A program made the position numbers and the translations under genes. Shown here piece by piece: positions 21,837 through 31,000 of a DNA stretch of 35,637 nucleotides. The stretch is from Pseudomonadota bacterium. Its GTDB lineage: Bacteria; Myxococcota_A; UBA9042; GCA-2863065. A model generated the notes under the pieces. That model had not been told where the DNA came from, did not search any database, and was given only the letters and a program-made list of their open reading frames with translations. Every line of letters begins with the position of its first letter. The stretch's first letter is position 1. The DNA lies in contig SXOX01000267.1 of assembly GCA_005776585.1 (NCBI GenBank), forward strand, positions 1 through 35,637. The letters are read 5' to 3'.

Positions 21837-23735
21837 TTGGTATCCATCGTAGCAATTACGTGGCTGGCGCTCGGCGCACCGCCTGAGCCACGGCCTGAGG
21901 ATCCGCCCGACGCCCCGGTAGTCGACGTGGAGGGTACGCGCCCCTCCGCCCCTGAGATCGACCCGGCGTCCGCGGGAGACGTGCTTCGTCCATCGGCGCT
22001 TCCGGCGTCGGGTGCCGGCCGCAGCGTGGGCGACCTCGTGCGTCACACGCCCGGAGTCGTGCTCCAGCGCGACGGCGGCATCGGCAGCCGCGAGAGCGTC
22101 AGCCTGCGCGGGACGGACGCGCAGCAGGCGCTCGTCGTGCTCGACGGCGTTCGCCTCAACCCACCGCTGGGCGGTGGTGTCGACCTTGGGCTGCTTCCGC
22201 TGGCGGCCTTCGACCGAGTCGAGGTCTACCGCGGCGGCGGCGGCGCGCTCTTCGGGACTGACGCGCTCGGTGGCGCCATTCGGCTCGTCCCGCGATTCCC
22301 AGCTCCGGGAGCGACGGCGGAGGCCCGCGTCGGTGGCGGAACGCTCGGCTGGTTCGAGGCCGGGGGCACTGCAGGCTACGGCTGGCGCTCGGGACACGCG
22401 GGTCTCGTGGGCACCTTCCTCCATCGCCAGGCGCGCAACGACTTCAGCTTCGTCGATACCAACGGCCGCGATCGCACGCGCGAGCATGCCGCGACGCGGC
22501 TCGAGGCCGGAATGCTCAGCGGCGGCGCCGATCTCGGACACCTGCGGCTCCGTGGCACGGCGGGCCTCTCGTATGCCTTCCGCGAGCTCCCCGGCGTGGA
22601 GCAGCAGCCCTCGACCTCGGCCGAGCACGACACGCTCTCGGCCTTCGCGACGGCGAGCGTCCTCGGGCGCGACGTCGGAGTCCGCGGGCTGTCGCTGCGC
22701 GGCGAGCTGGCGTGGGCGTCGCATCAGTCGCGTGTCGTCGACCCGCAGCCGGCGGTCCCGCCCGCAGTCGACGTCGTGGGCCGCTCGCACTCGCTCACCG
22801 CGGCCTTCGAGACTCTCTGGTACGCGCCGCACGGCCACACCGTCCGCGCACGGCTTGGACTCGTCGCCGACCTCGCCCACACGAGCCGCCTCGGCGGAGT
22901 CGACGCCGCTCACGCCCGCGTCGTCGGCAGCACGCTCCTTGCCGATGAGTGGGCCATCGGAGGCTCGGACGTGACGCTGCAGGGCGTCGTGCGCGTCGAT
23001 GCGTCGAGTCGCCAGGACACCGCGCTCGTGCCGCGTTTGGCGGTGCTCTGGGAGCCGGCATGGGAGAACGTGAGCCTCTCCGTCCGCGCCGGAGCGGGGC
23101 GGGCCTACCGGCTCCCGTCGTTCGACGAGCTGTACTTCGACACTGGCGCCGTGCGCGGAAACGCGGCACTGCGGCCCGAGGACGCCTGGTCCTTCGACGC
23201 TGGCGTGAGCCTCACCTTCGGAGCCGTGCGCCTCGCCGTCGATGCGTTTCACCTGCGGATCGAGAACCTCGTCCTGTTTCTCCCGACCACGCTCTTCAGC
23301 GTGCGCGCGGACGACTCGCAGGGCGCGCGCTCGTCGGGGCTCGAGCTGCGCGTGGGGCTGGGCCCGGTAGGGCTCGTCACCTTCGAAGGACGCTACACGT
23401 TCACCAACGCGCGCTTTCGCGACTCCGAGCGCCGGCTGCCGGGACGACCGCGCCACACGGGCGGACTGCGCACGACCCTGCGCTGGGGTGACGCGTTCAC
23501 CGTCTGGCTGGAGCTCGAGGGCCAGGATGGGGCGCCCCTCGATCGCTTCGAGGCCTTGATGACTCCCGCGCGCTTTCTGGTCCATGCCGGCGCGGAGGCG
23601 CGCATCGGCCCGCACCTCGCGATCTCGCTCGAGGCCTCGAACCTGACCAACGTGCTCGACGCCGTCGACTCGATCCAGCAACCACTCCCGGGAGCCCGGC
23701 TATTCGGGGCGATTCGCTTCAATCTATACAAGTAA
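21837..23735 (+). CDS. btuB: TonB-dependent outer-membrane cobalamin receptor
   Basis: A 632-residue TonB-dependent receptor, called BtuB from the riboswitch and the transporter genes behind it. The N-terminal plug (about 45-150) shows D-L-V-R-H-T-P-G-V, S-L-R-G-T-D-A-Q-Q-A-L-V-V-L-D-G-V-R and V-E-V-Y-R-G-G-G-G-A-L-F-G-T-D-A-L-G-G-A-I. A 22-strand-type barrel follows and ends in a typical aromatic-rich strand (F-N-L-Y-K). The only usable start in frame is TTG at 21837, because an in-frame TGA lies at 21831; AAGAGG ends about 10 bp before it. The resulting signal peptide is short and lacks basic residues. An ATG at 21830 is in another frame. The TonB-ExbB-ExbD energisers are not in the window. 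Confidence 0.9.
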   Translation: MVSIVAITWLALGAPPEPRPEDPPDAPVVDVEGTRPSAPEIDPASAGDVLRPSALPASGAGRSVGDLVRHTPGVVLQRDGGIGSRESVSLRGTDAQQALVVLDGVRLNPPLGGGVDLGLLPLAAFDRVEVYRGGGGALFGTDALGGAIRLVPRFPAPGATAEARVGGGTLGWFEAGGTAGYGWRSGHAGLVGTFLHRQARNDFSFVDTNGRDRTREHAATRLEAGMLSGGADLGHLRLRGTAGLSYAFRELPGVEQQPSTSAEHDTLSAFATASVLGRDVGVRGLSLRGELAWASHQSRVVDPQPAVPPAVDVVGRSHSLTAAFETLWYAPHGHTVRARLGLVADLAHTSRLGGVDAAHARVVGSTLLADEWAIGGSDVTLQGVVRVDASSRQDTALVPRLAVLWEPAWENVSLSVRAGAGRAYRLPSFDELYFDTGAVRGNAALRPEDAWSFDAGVSLTFGAVRLAVDAFHLRIENLVLFLPTTLFSVRADDSQGARSSGLELRVGLGPVGLVTFEGRYTFTNARFRDSERRLPGRPRHTGGLRTTLRWGDAFTVWLELEGQDGAPLDRFEALMTPARFLVHAGAEARIGPHLAISLEASNLTNVLDAVDSIQQPLPGARLFGAIRFNLYK

Positions 23736-23789
23736 CTGTTTATAGTGAAATCAGAAACAGAACAGACAACATCTCAGGAGATCCACCGC

Positions 23790-25214
23790 ATGAAGACGAA
23801 ATCCACTCTGTGCCTCATCGCCGCGCTCGCGGTCTGGGGCTGCGCCAAGTCCGAGGACACCAAGACCGGGCCGGGGAGCGACGCCATCGGGACGACGGAC
23901 ACGCCCTCGGGTGACGCGGTTGGGACCGCGGATCCGGGCCCGAGCGGCGCTGACCCGGGCGGGACCACCGGGGATACCAAGCCGCCCACCGACCTCGCGA
24001 CGCCGGACACGGGAGCGGACGTGCCTCTCATCACGCCGGACACCACCACGGATGCTGGGACGGACGCTGCGCCCGACGACATCGCGGCCACCGATACGAC
24101 CGATACCGGAGCCGATACCGCCACTCCGGTCGACCCGTGCGCGGCTCAGGGCAAGCTCCCCAAGGGCTGCTTCGCCACGCCGACGGCCGTCACGAGCCTC
24201 GCGCAGCAGGGCCTCGTTCTGGTCGGCAACGCCAACCTCGACGCGTCCTTCGTCGCCGGACAGGGCTTCGTCACCGTGGTCGACGCGAAGAAGGAAGAGG
24301 TCGTCTTCCGCTACGCCACGGCCCGCGAGAACCCCGCGAGCTTCGTCGTCGACGGAGACACCGTCTATCTCGTGGAGTCGGGTGCGACGACCTACGACGT
24401 GGGTGCGGGCGCCGTCGTCTCGACCGGTCCCGGCGCCGTGGAGTTCGGACCCATCGGCGGCGACCTCGCCAACATCAAGAAGGTCGAGATCGCCAACGAC
24501 CCCAAGAACCCCGCCGTAGGCGCTCCGGCGATCGCGGTCCTGGTCAAGGGCATGTTGTACCTCGGCAGCTTCACGGGAGGCATCCTCTTCAAGATCGACG
24601 TCGCCAAGGAGATGGCGGTGAACGACGCGACGAACCCGATCTGGATCGACAAGACCGCGGGTCCCCACCAGACCGTCCCCGCCGTCGGACCCAACGGACT
24701 GATTTACGTGGTCGATCCAAATACGGACTTGCTGCACGTCGTGGACCCGAGCACGGACGCCGTCGACGCGGTGGCCACCAAGGCGCCGTATAAGCTCTCG
24801 AACGCGGTCGCACCGGCGTCGGCGCTCGTGGACCGTATCGCGTGGGTCAGCAGCACCCTGCTCGTCGCGAAAGGCGCGGTCAGCAACGCGCTCTCGACCT
24901 TCGACCTCACGGCCGGCACGGTCACCGTCGGCGTCGCCGAGATCGGCGGCTTCAGCAACGGCGTGAGCACACTGGATGGCGTATTTTACGTCACGCAGAG
25001 CAAGGACGGCACGATCGGCGCCTACGACGTCGTCGGCAAGACCTTCAACAAGGCGGCCGTGACGCTCGCGGGCGGGGCCGGCGCCAATCCGTGGGCCCTC
25101 GCGGTCGACAAGGGCGCGTCGGGACCGGTCGGCTGGGTCGTGAACTTCAACACGCACGAGCTCGTCAAAGTGGACCTCACTTCCGGAAAGACGCTCGTCA
25201 CGCTCGCCCCGTGA
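23790..25214 (+). CDS. Beta-propeller lipoprotein, BtuG-like by position
   Basis: A 474-residue lipoprotein with lipobox V-W-G-C (Cys18). A Thr/Asp/Pro/Gly-rich linker of about 100 residues follows, suited to holding a domain away from the membrane. The rest (about 120-474) is a YncE-like beta-propeller with repeated strands such as G-F-V-T-V-V-D-A, G-A-Y-D-V-V-G-K and L-V-K-V-D-L-T-S-G-K. AGGAG precedes the ATG by 9 bp. It starts 54 bp after btuB and precedes btuF. In Bacteroides the surface propeller BtuG caps BtuB and binds cobalamin very tightly; the same gene pairing here suggests an analogous B12-capture role. That role is inferred from fold and position; I cannot show sequence homology to BtuG. 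Confidence 0.75.
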   Translation: MKTKSTLCLIAALAVWGCAKSEDTKTGPGSDAIGTTDTPSGDAVGTADPGPSGADPGGTTGDTKPPTDLATPDTGADVPLITPDTTTDAGTDAAPDDIAATDTTDTGADTATPVDPCAAQGKLPKGCFATPTAVTSLAQQGLVLVGNANLDASFVAGQGFVTVVDAKKEEVVFRYATARENPASFVVDGDTVYLVESGATTYDVGAGAVVSTGPGAVEFGPIGGDLANIKKVEIANDPKNPAVGAPAIAVLVKGMLYLGSFTGGILFKIDVAKEMAVNDATNPIWIDKTAGPHQTVPAVGPNGLIYVVDPNTDLLHVVDPSTDAVDAVATKAPYKLSNAVAPASALVDRIAWVSSTLLVAKGAVSNALSTFDLTAGTVTVGVAEIGGFSNGVSTLDGVFYVTQSKDGTIGAYDVVGKTFNKAAVTLAGGAGANPWALAVDKGASGPVGWVVNFNTHELVKVDLTSGKTLVTLAP

Positions 25215-25269
25215 CCGTCGACACGACGCGTGTTCCGGCGCAGCATGCCGCGCGGTGAAGGGGCACGGC

Positions 25270-26178
25270 ATGCTAGCTCGGGTGGTCTGTTGGGGCGTGT
25301 TGCTGCTCCCGATGGCGGTGTCGTGCCGCAAGCCGGCGCCGCCGTCGGACGCGACGACCGCTCCGGGCGCACCGCACAACCTCGCGGCTCTGGGCCAGTT
25401 CCCGGCGCCGTCCCGTGTCGTGAGCCTGGCCCCCGCACTGACCGAGCTCGTCTACGCGCTCGGCGCCGGTGATCGTCTCGTCGGCGTGACGCGTTTCTGT
25501 GACTTCCCCGCCGAAGCGCGCGCGCTTCCCAAGATCGGCGGCTTCCTCGACCCGTCGGTGGAGGCGATCTTGGCGGCCAGACCGGAGCTGGTCCTGGTCG
25601 CGACGAACTCGGGCACCGAGGCCATCGTGCGTCGCCTCGAAGCGGAGGGCCTGCGCGTACTGTGGCTGCGTCTGGATGGACTGAACGACGTACGCACCGG
25701 CCTCGAGGTCGTCGCCGAGGCGCTCGGCCGGCCCGAGGTCGGGCGCACGCTCCGGACCGCCCTCGACCGCCGCATCGCCTCAGTCACCGCACGTATCCCA
25801 CACGGCGCGCGTCGACCACGCACGCTGGTCGTCGTGGGTCACCGACCTCTGATCGTGGCCGGTCCAGGGACCTGGCTCGACGAGCTCGTGACCCTTGCAG
25901 GCGGGCAGAACGCCGCAGCAGACGCCAATCGGCCCTACCCGCAGTGGTCGGCCGAGGTGCTGCTGGAGCGACGGCCCGAGGTGATCCTGGACGTCTCGAT
26001 GGGCGGCGAGACCGACCTCGCACGGGCCGAGCTCGATCGATGGCGCGCGCTGACCGCGATCCCTGCGGTGCGTGACCACCGCATCCACTCGGTGCCCGAC
26101 GACCGACTGCTGCGCCCCGGACCCCGCGTCGCCGACGCGCTCGAGCTCCTCGTGCGGCTCCTGGGCCCCACGCCGTGA
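25270..26178 (+). CDS. btuF: Cobalamin ABC transporter substrate-binding lipoprotein
   Basis: A 302-residue periplasmic-binding protein of the BtuF/FecB-like class. The signal ends in A-V-S-C (Cys19), so it should be membrane-anchored, unlike the soluble E. coli BtuF. The first lobe starts R-V-V-S-L-A-P-A-L-T-E-L-V-Y-A-L-G and contains G-V-T-R-F-C-D-F-P. I-G-G-F-L-D-P-S-V-E-A-I-L follows, then the long connecting helix and a second lobe with R-P-E-V-I-L-D-V. The ATG at 25270 is preferred (AAGGGG upstream) over a GTG at 25255. Its stop overlaps the btuC start. The B12 assignment rests on the riboswitch and btuB context. Confidence 0.9.
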   Translation: MLARVVCWGVLLLPMAVSCRKPAPPSDATTAPGAPHNLAALGQFPAPSRVVSLAPALTELVYALGAGDRLVGVTRFCDFPAEARALPKIGGFLDPSVEAILAARPELVLVATNSGTEAIVRRLEAEGLRVLWLRLDGLNDVRTGLEVVAEALGRPEVGRTLRTALDRRIASVTARIPHGARRPRTLVVVGHRPLIVAGPGTWLDELVTLAGGQNAAADANRPYPQWSAEVLLERRPEVILDVSMGGETDLARAELDRWRALTAIPAVRDHRIHSVPDDRLLRPGPRVADALELLVRLLGPTP

Positions 26179-27209
26179 GCCTCGCCGTCCAACCGCGTCG
26201 CCTGCTGGGGATAGCACTCGCCATTCTCGGCTTGCTCGGCCTCGCGTTCGTCGTTGGCCTGGTCGTGGGACACCGCCCCCTTGACCTGGGCCGCGCGCTC
26301 TCCGATCCGCTCAGCGTCGAGCGCACCATCCTCGTCGAACACCGCCTCCCGCGCGTGCTGCTCGGCGCGATCGTCGGCGCGGCGCTGTCGGTCAGTGGCG
26401 CGGCGTTTCAAGCGCTCATGAAGAACCCGCTGGCCGATCCCTTCGTGCTCGGCGCCAGCGGTGGCGCAGCGCTCGGCGGCACCATCGTCATCTGTGTCGG
26501 CCTCGGGACTCTCGTCCTCCCCGGCGGCCTCATGGTGTCCACCGTCCCAATTGCGGCGTTCCTCGGCGGCCTCGGCGCGCTGGTGCTCGTCATGGTGCTC
26601 GCAGGCACGCCGCGCGGCGCTTCACCCGTCGACGTGCTGCTCGTCGGCGTGGTCATGAACTTCTTCGCCTCCGCCGTCGTGATGTTCTTGAAGACGACCG
26701 TGCGGGCCGAGAAGGCGCAGGAGCTGCTCTTTTGGCTCATGGGGACGCTGGACGTCGAGCGCGTCACGGATCTGGAGATCGGGCTCTCCGCGGTGCTCGT
26801 CGGCGTGGGCGCGCTCGCGCTCTCGGCCCTTGGCCAGGCGCTCAACGTCTTGACGCTCGGAGACGAAGCCGCGGCCGCCTTGGGTGTCGATCCCCGTCGC
26901 GTCCGCCGGTGGGTCCTCGTGACGACATCCGTCGTCGTCGGCGCCGCAGTCAGCGTCTCCGGCCTCATCGGCTTCGTCGGCCTGGTCGTCCCGCACGTCG
27001 TGCGCCTCGTGCTGGGCGCCGATCATCGCGTCCTCCTGCCCGCCTCGGCGGTCCTCGGCGCCGTCTTCCTCGTGCTGTGTGACGCCGTCAGCCGCGTGCT
27101 GTTCTCCGTCTTCTCGGGCGAGACCCCGGTCGGCGTGGTCACCGCAGTCATCGGCGGGCCCGTCTTCGTTTGGCTGCTGCGGCGCACCGCCCGCGACGAG
27201 GCGCTGTAG
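26175..27209 (+). CDS. btuC: Cobalamin ABC transporter permease (FecCD family)
   Basis: A 344-residue inner-membrane permease of the FecCD/BtuC family with about ten hydrophobic segments. Family motifs seen are L-P-R-V-L-L-G-A-I-V-G-A-A-L-S-V-S-G near the start, F-Q-A-L-M-K-N-P-L-A-D-P-F-V-L-G, G-D-E-A-A-A-A-L-G-V, which couples to the ATPase, and G-F-V-G-L-V-V-P-H. It starts with GTG, sharing GTGA with the btuF stop, and ends 1 bp before the btuD ATG. It should form the BtuC2D2F complex with its neighbours. Confidence 0.95.
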   Translation: MSLAVQPRRLLGIALAILGLLGLAFVVGLVVGHRPLDLGRALSDPLSVERTILVEHRLPRVLLGAIVGAALSVSGAAFQALMKNPLADPFVLGASGGAALGGTIVICVGLGTLVLPGGLMVSTVPIAAFLGGLGALVLVMVLAGTPRGASPVDVLLVGVVMNFFASAVVMFLKTTVRAEKAQELLFWLMGTLDVERVTDLEIGLSAVLVGVGALALSALGQALNVLTLGDEAAAALGVDPRRVRRWVLVTTSVVVGAAVSVSGLIGFVGLVVPHVVRLVLGADHRVLLPASAVLGAVFLVLCDAVSRVLFSVFSGETPVGVVTAVIGGPVFVWLLRRTARDEAL

Positions 27210-27210
27210 A

Positions 27211-28017
27211 ATGCGGCCGGACCTGCGCCTCGATGCGCTGAGCGCGCGCGCCGGGGGGCCCGGGGGCTTCACGCTCGGCCCGTTCTCGACGCACTTCCCG
27301 GCCGGAGCGCTCACGGCGATCGTCGGCCCCAACGGCTCGGGCAAGACGACCTTGCTCCGCGCGATGATGGAGACGCGTCCGCTCGCCATCACCGGACGCG
27401 TCGACCTGGGAGGGCAGGACCTGCGCCAGGTCACCCTACGCGCGCGGGCCCGCACCATCGCGTTCGTCCCGCAGCGCCTGGAGCTGCGCTTTCCGTTCTC
27501 GGCCCTCGAGGTCGTCGAGCTCGGCCGCACGCCGCACCTCGGTTTCTACGGCGTCACGAGCGGGCGCGATCGTGAGCTTGCGCGGCAGGCGCTCGAGGCC
27601 ACCGACGCGCTCCACCTGGCCGCGCGACGCTACGACACGCTGAGCGCGGGGGAGCAGCAGCGCGTCGCCATCGCGCGCGGTCTGGCACAGGACACGCCGG
27701 TGCTGTTGCTCGACGAGCCGCTCGCCAACCTGGACCTCGCCCATCAGGAGCTCATCGTGCGACAGCTCCATCGGGTCGCTGAGCCCGGGCGCGTCGTGGC
27801 CATGGTGCTGCACGATCTGGCGCTGGCCGCCACGGTCTGCGAGCGGACGCTCGTGCTCGATCGTGGCGCGGTGGTTGCCGCGGGCCCGTCGTCTGACACG
27901 CTGACGCCCGAGCTCGTCGCGCGCGTCTTCGGCGTCGCCGTCGAGCGCCTGACGCTCTCCGATGGCCGAGGCACGCTCGCGCGGCGCCTTCCGGTGCCTA
28001 TTCGAGCTGCTGAATGA
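27211..28017 (+). CDS. btuD: Cobalamin ABC transporter ATP-binding protein
   Basis: A 268-residue ABC ATPase. Walker A is G39-P-N-G-S-G-K-T-T47, the Q-loop Gln is Q88, the signature is L-S-A-G-E-Q-Q (144-150; Ala replaces the usual Gly), Walker B is V-L-L-L-D-E-P (164-170), and the switch histidine is H201. The start at 27211 follows the btuC stop by one base; the longer frame (from 27079) lies inside btuC. The last 20 bp overlap the 3' end of the convergent TPR gene. It is the end of the B12 operon in this window. Confidence 0.94.
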   Translation: MRPDLRLDALSARAGGPGGFTLGPFSTHFPAGALTAIVGPNGSGKTTLLRAMMETRPLAITGRVDLGGQDLRQVTLRARARTIAFVPQRLELRFPFSALEVVELGRTPHLGFYGVTSGRDRELARQALEATDALHLAARRYDTLSAGEQQRVAIARGLAQDTPVLLLDEPLANLDLAHQELIVRQLHRVAEPGRVVAMVLHDLALAATVCERTLVLDRGAVVAAGPSSDTLTPELVARVFGVAVERLTLSDGRGTLARRLPVPIRAAE

Positions 28018-31000
28018 GGTCGAGGATGTAGCGGGCGTCCGGCGGGTCGCGACGCATCGAGCGCCGATAGGTGTCCAGATAATTCCGGTATTGCGCCTTG
28101 GCGACGCGTGGCGTGCCCAGATCCTTCATGATGTTGCCGATCTCTTTGAAGGCCTCGGGAAACTCGTCCGCTCCGTTGTTGCTGACGACGCGCTGGAAGT
28201 GCTGGAGCGCCTGCTTGTGCAGCTCGTCTCCCGGCTTCTTGGCGCGCTGGCGGTCCCACTCGAGCAGCAGGATGCGCCCCATGTAGAAGTTGGCGCGCAC
28301 GTGGTTGGCGTTGTGATGCTGGAGCACGAGGTTGAAGTACGCCTTGGCCTCGAGCACGAGCTTGTCGCCCGCGACCTTGCGCGACTGCATCCGGTAGAGC
28401 TCCTCGGCGTAGCGCGCGATGAAGTCCGCCCGCTCGCCGTCGATGGCCAACGCATCTTGGAAGCTCTTGAGCACCTCGGACTGCGGGCGACCTAGCTTGG
28501 ACGCGATGAGCCCGCGACGATAGTAGACCTCCGCATTGCGCTTGAGCGAGCGGCCGAGGCGGGAGGCCTTCTCGTAGACGCCGATAATGAAGTCGTACTG
28601 CTCGAGCGCCGCGAGCAGGTTGCGGTCGGTCCGGCTCTCCGTGAGCGCTTGAGCCAGCACCTCGCGATACTCCAGGTTGTCCTGGTCCTTCTCCTTGGCG
28701 GTCGTGAGCGCGTTGATGGCGCGAGTGAAGTCCGGCTTCTCCTCGTCTCGCACGACCTCGCCATTGCGCTGCCGGCGCTCGATGTCCTCCGCCCTCTGGC
28801 GCTGCTGCCCCAGCTCCGCGAGCCCGGCGAAGAAGTAGGCCGGCGCATAGTTCGGGTTGATGGCGACCGCGCGCTCGAGCACCTGCTTGGCGTCGTCGTA
28901 GCGCTGCTTCTGCGCGTACGCGTTGCCGAGCTTGACCAGGCCCTGCAGGCTGTTCGGGTTGGTCTCCAGCAGACTCGTCAACTCCTCGATCGCCCGATCC
29001 GGCTTGCCGCTGCGGATGAGCGCCTCGGCGTAGACGATGGTCACGTCCGCGTCGGACTTGCCCTGCTCGTAGAGCTTCTCGAAGTGCGTGAGCGCCTTCT
29101 GCGGATAGCCCAGGTCCACGAGCAGCTTGGCGAGCTTGAGCCGCGCCGAGGCGTTGTTGGGCTGCGCGGTGACGACCTTGCCGAAGACCTCGCGTGCCTG
29201 ATCGTGACGCCCCTGCTTGAGCAGCAGCTCGCCGCGCTCCTGGAGCAGGTGCATCGACGCCTCGGAGTCTCTTCCGGTGCCCTCGAAGACCTTGCTGGCC
29301 TCGTCGAGGACCTTGATGGCCTCGTCGAACTCCTTCTCGCGGCGGTGGATGCCCGCCAATCGCAGATAAGCCTCGAGATACATGGAGTCCTTCTGCTTCA
29401 CGGCGTCGTATTTGCGCGCAGCCAATGGCAGCTTTCCGCGCGCCTCGAGCACGGTCCCAGACAGGAAAAGGAGGTCCACGTTGTCGTTGTACTTGCCCTC
29501 GGCGCGCGCGACGATGGCCTCGGCGTCCTGGAGTTGGTGCGACATGACGAGAGACTTGATGAACAGCCGGAAGAACGCGACCGACTTGCAGACCTCGTCT
29601 TTGCAGGCCTTCAGCCGCGTGGCGGCCTTGCCCGGATCACCGGCGCGGAGGTCGTTCTCGGCCAGGTCGAGCATGAGCGTCTCGTCGTTGGGATCGAACT
29701 TGGCGGCGCCTTCGAGCGCCTCCATCCGCTTGCCCAGATCGTTCTGGAGGCCGTAGACGTTGGCGCGGACGAGGTTGGACTCGTACTCACCGAAGGCATC
29801 GCCCGCGTCGACGGACTCCTTGTGCGACTGCTCCGCGAGCTCGCGCGCCCGCGCATAAGACTCCGTCATCTTCCGCGCGACGGCCAGCTGTGCCGCGAGC
29901 AGGCGACCCTCGCGGTGCTCGGGCGAGACGCGTAGCAAGGCCGCGAGCGCCGCGTCCGAGTCGTCGAGCTTCTCCTTCTTGAACAGGATCTGCGCCTTCT
30001 CGAATAGCGCCCAGCCGTCCTCGGCACGCTCCTTGAGCGCAAGGTCCAGCAACGACAGGGCGTTGTCGACCTTGCCCTGCTCCTTGAACAGCACCGCCTT
30101 GTAGAGCAGGTCGCGGCCGGGAGGCACGGCACCCTGCGGCAGCTGGGCGAGGAGGACCTCCGCCTGACGCAGCGCGTCGTCCCGCTTCTCCTTGGTCTCG
30201 TAGGTCTGAGCGAGCTGGCTCCAGAACTGCGCCTCGACGCTTGGAGCCTGACCTGGGGGCAGCAGCTTGGCGACGACCTCCTTGCGGCTCGCGTCCCGAT
30301 CGAAGCGACCGGGCCACCGATAGTGGTAGCGGTGCTGGAGCGAGAGCAGCTCGTCCTTCAAGCGACCGGCGGCCGCGGTGTCGCCCGAGGACTCAGTGTC
30401 CTTGATGCGGAGCTGCAGCTCGGCGATGGCCTTGTCGTAGCCCGCGGGGGTATCGGCCACGAGCGGCTTCTGCCGCTGCGCCTCGGCGGCGGGCGCCCCG
30501 GGTGCGGTCGCGATCCCAGGCGCCGCACCGCCCGACTTGGGCGGAGGGGTCGCGCTCTCGTCGTCTCCGAGCCACGCGTTCGTGAAGAACCAGCCTTGGT
30601 TGAGCGCCTCGCCCGCGACGCCGACCCCCAGAACGACCAACAAGAATCCCGCCGCGGCGACCGCACCCTTGCTGGTCCCGCGCCGAGTGGTGCTCCTCCT
30701 GCCGGCCTGCGCATCCGTGATGGCGCTGGGCGGCAGATCGGCCTTGGTCGTCGCGCGCACCGCCGACGTCGAGGCCCTGATCGTCTGCGTGTTCGACTTC
30801 GTGGCCGGACCGGGATCCCCGCCGAGATCGAGCGACAGCGGCCCGCTGATCTCCAGCTTGAACGCGTTGGTCTGCGCGGTGGCGGCCGACGGAGCGCTGG
30901 CCGCCTTGCCAACCGTTGGGGCGTCGATGAAGAACGTGCTCGTCTCGTTGTCGGGCTGCGCGGCGCCTTGATTGTCGTAGTCCTCCGTGGAGATGGGTCC

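Noticed and set aside
21588-23681. 697-codon minus-strand frame
   Set aside because: It runs antisense through btuB and the cobalamin riboswitch; low-complexity Arg/Glu/Ala composition.
25215-25269. ACACG-ACG-CGTGT hairpin after the propeller gene
   Set aside because: A 5-bp stem with no U-tract; the downstream btuF is probably in the same operon.
23751-25379. 542-codon minus-strand frame
   Set aside because: Antisense shadow of the propeller lipoprotein; Arg/Asp/Gly-rich with no motif.
28649-29935. 428-codon plus-strand frame
   Set aside because: Antisense to the TPR region; Leu/Glu/Arg bias mirrors the helical repeats on the other strand.
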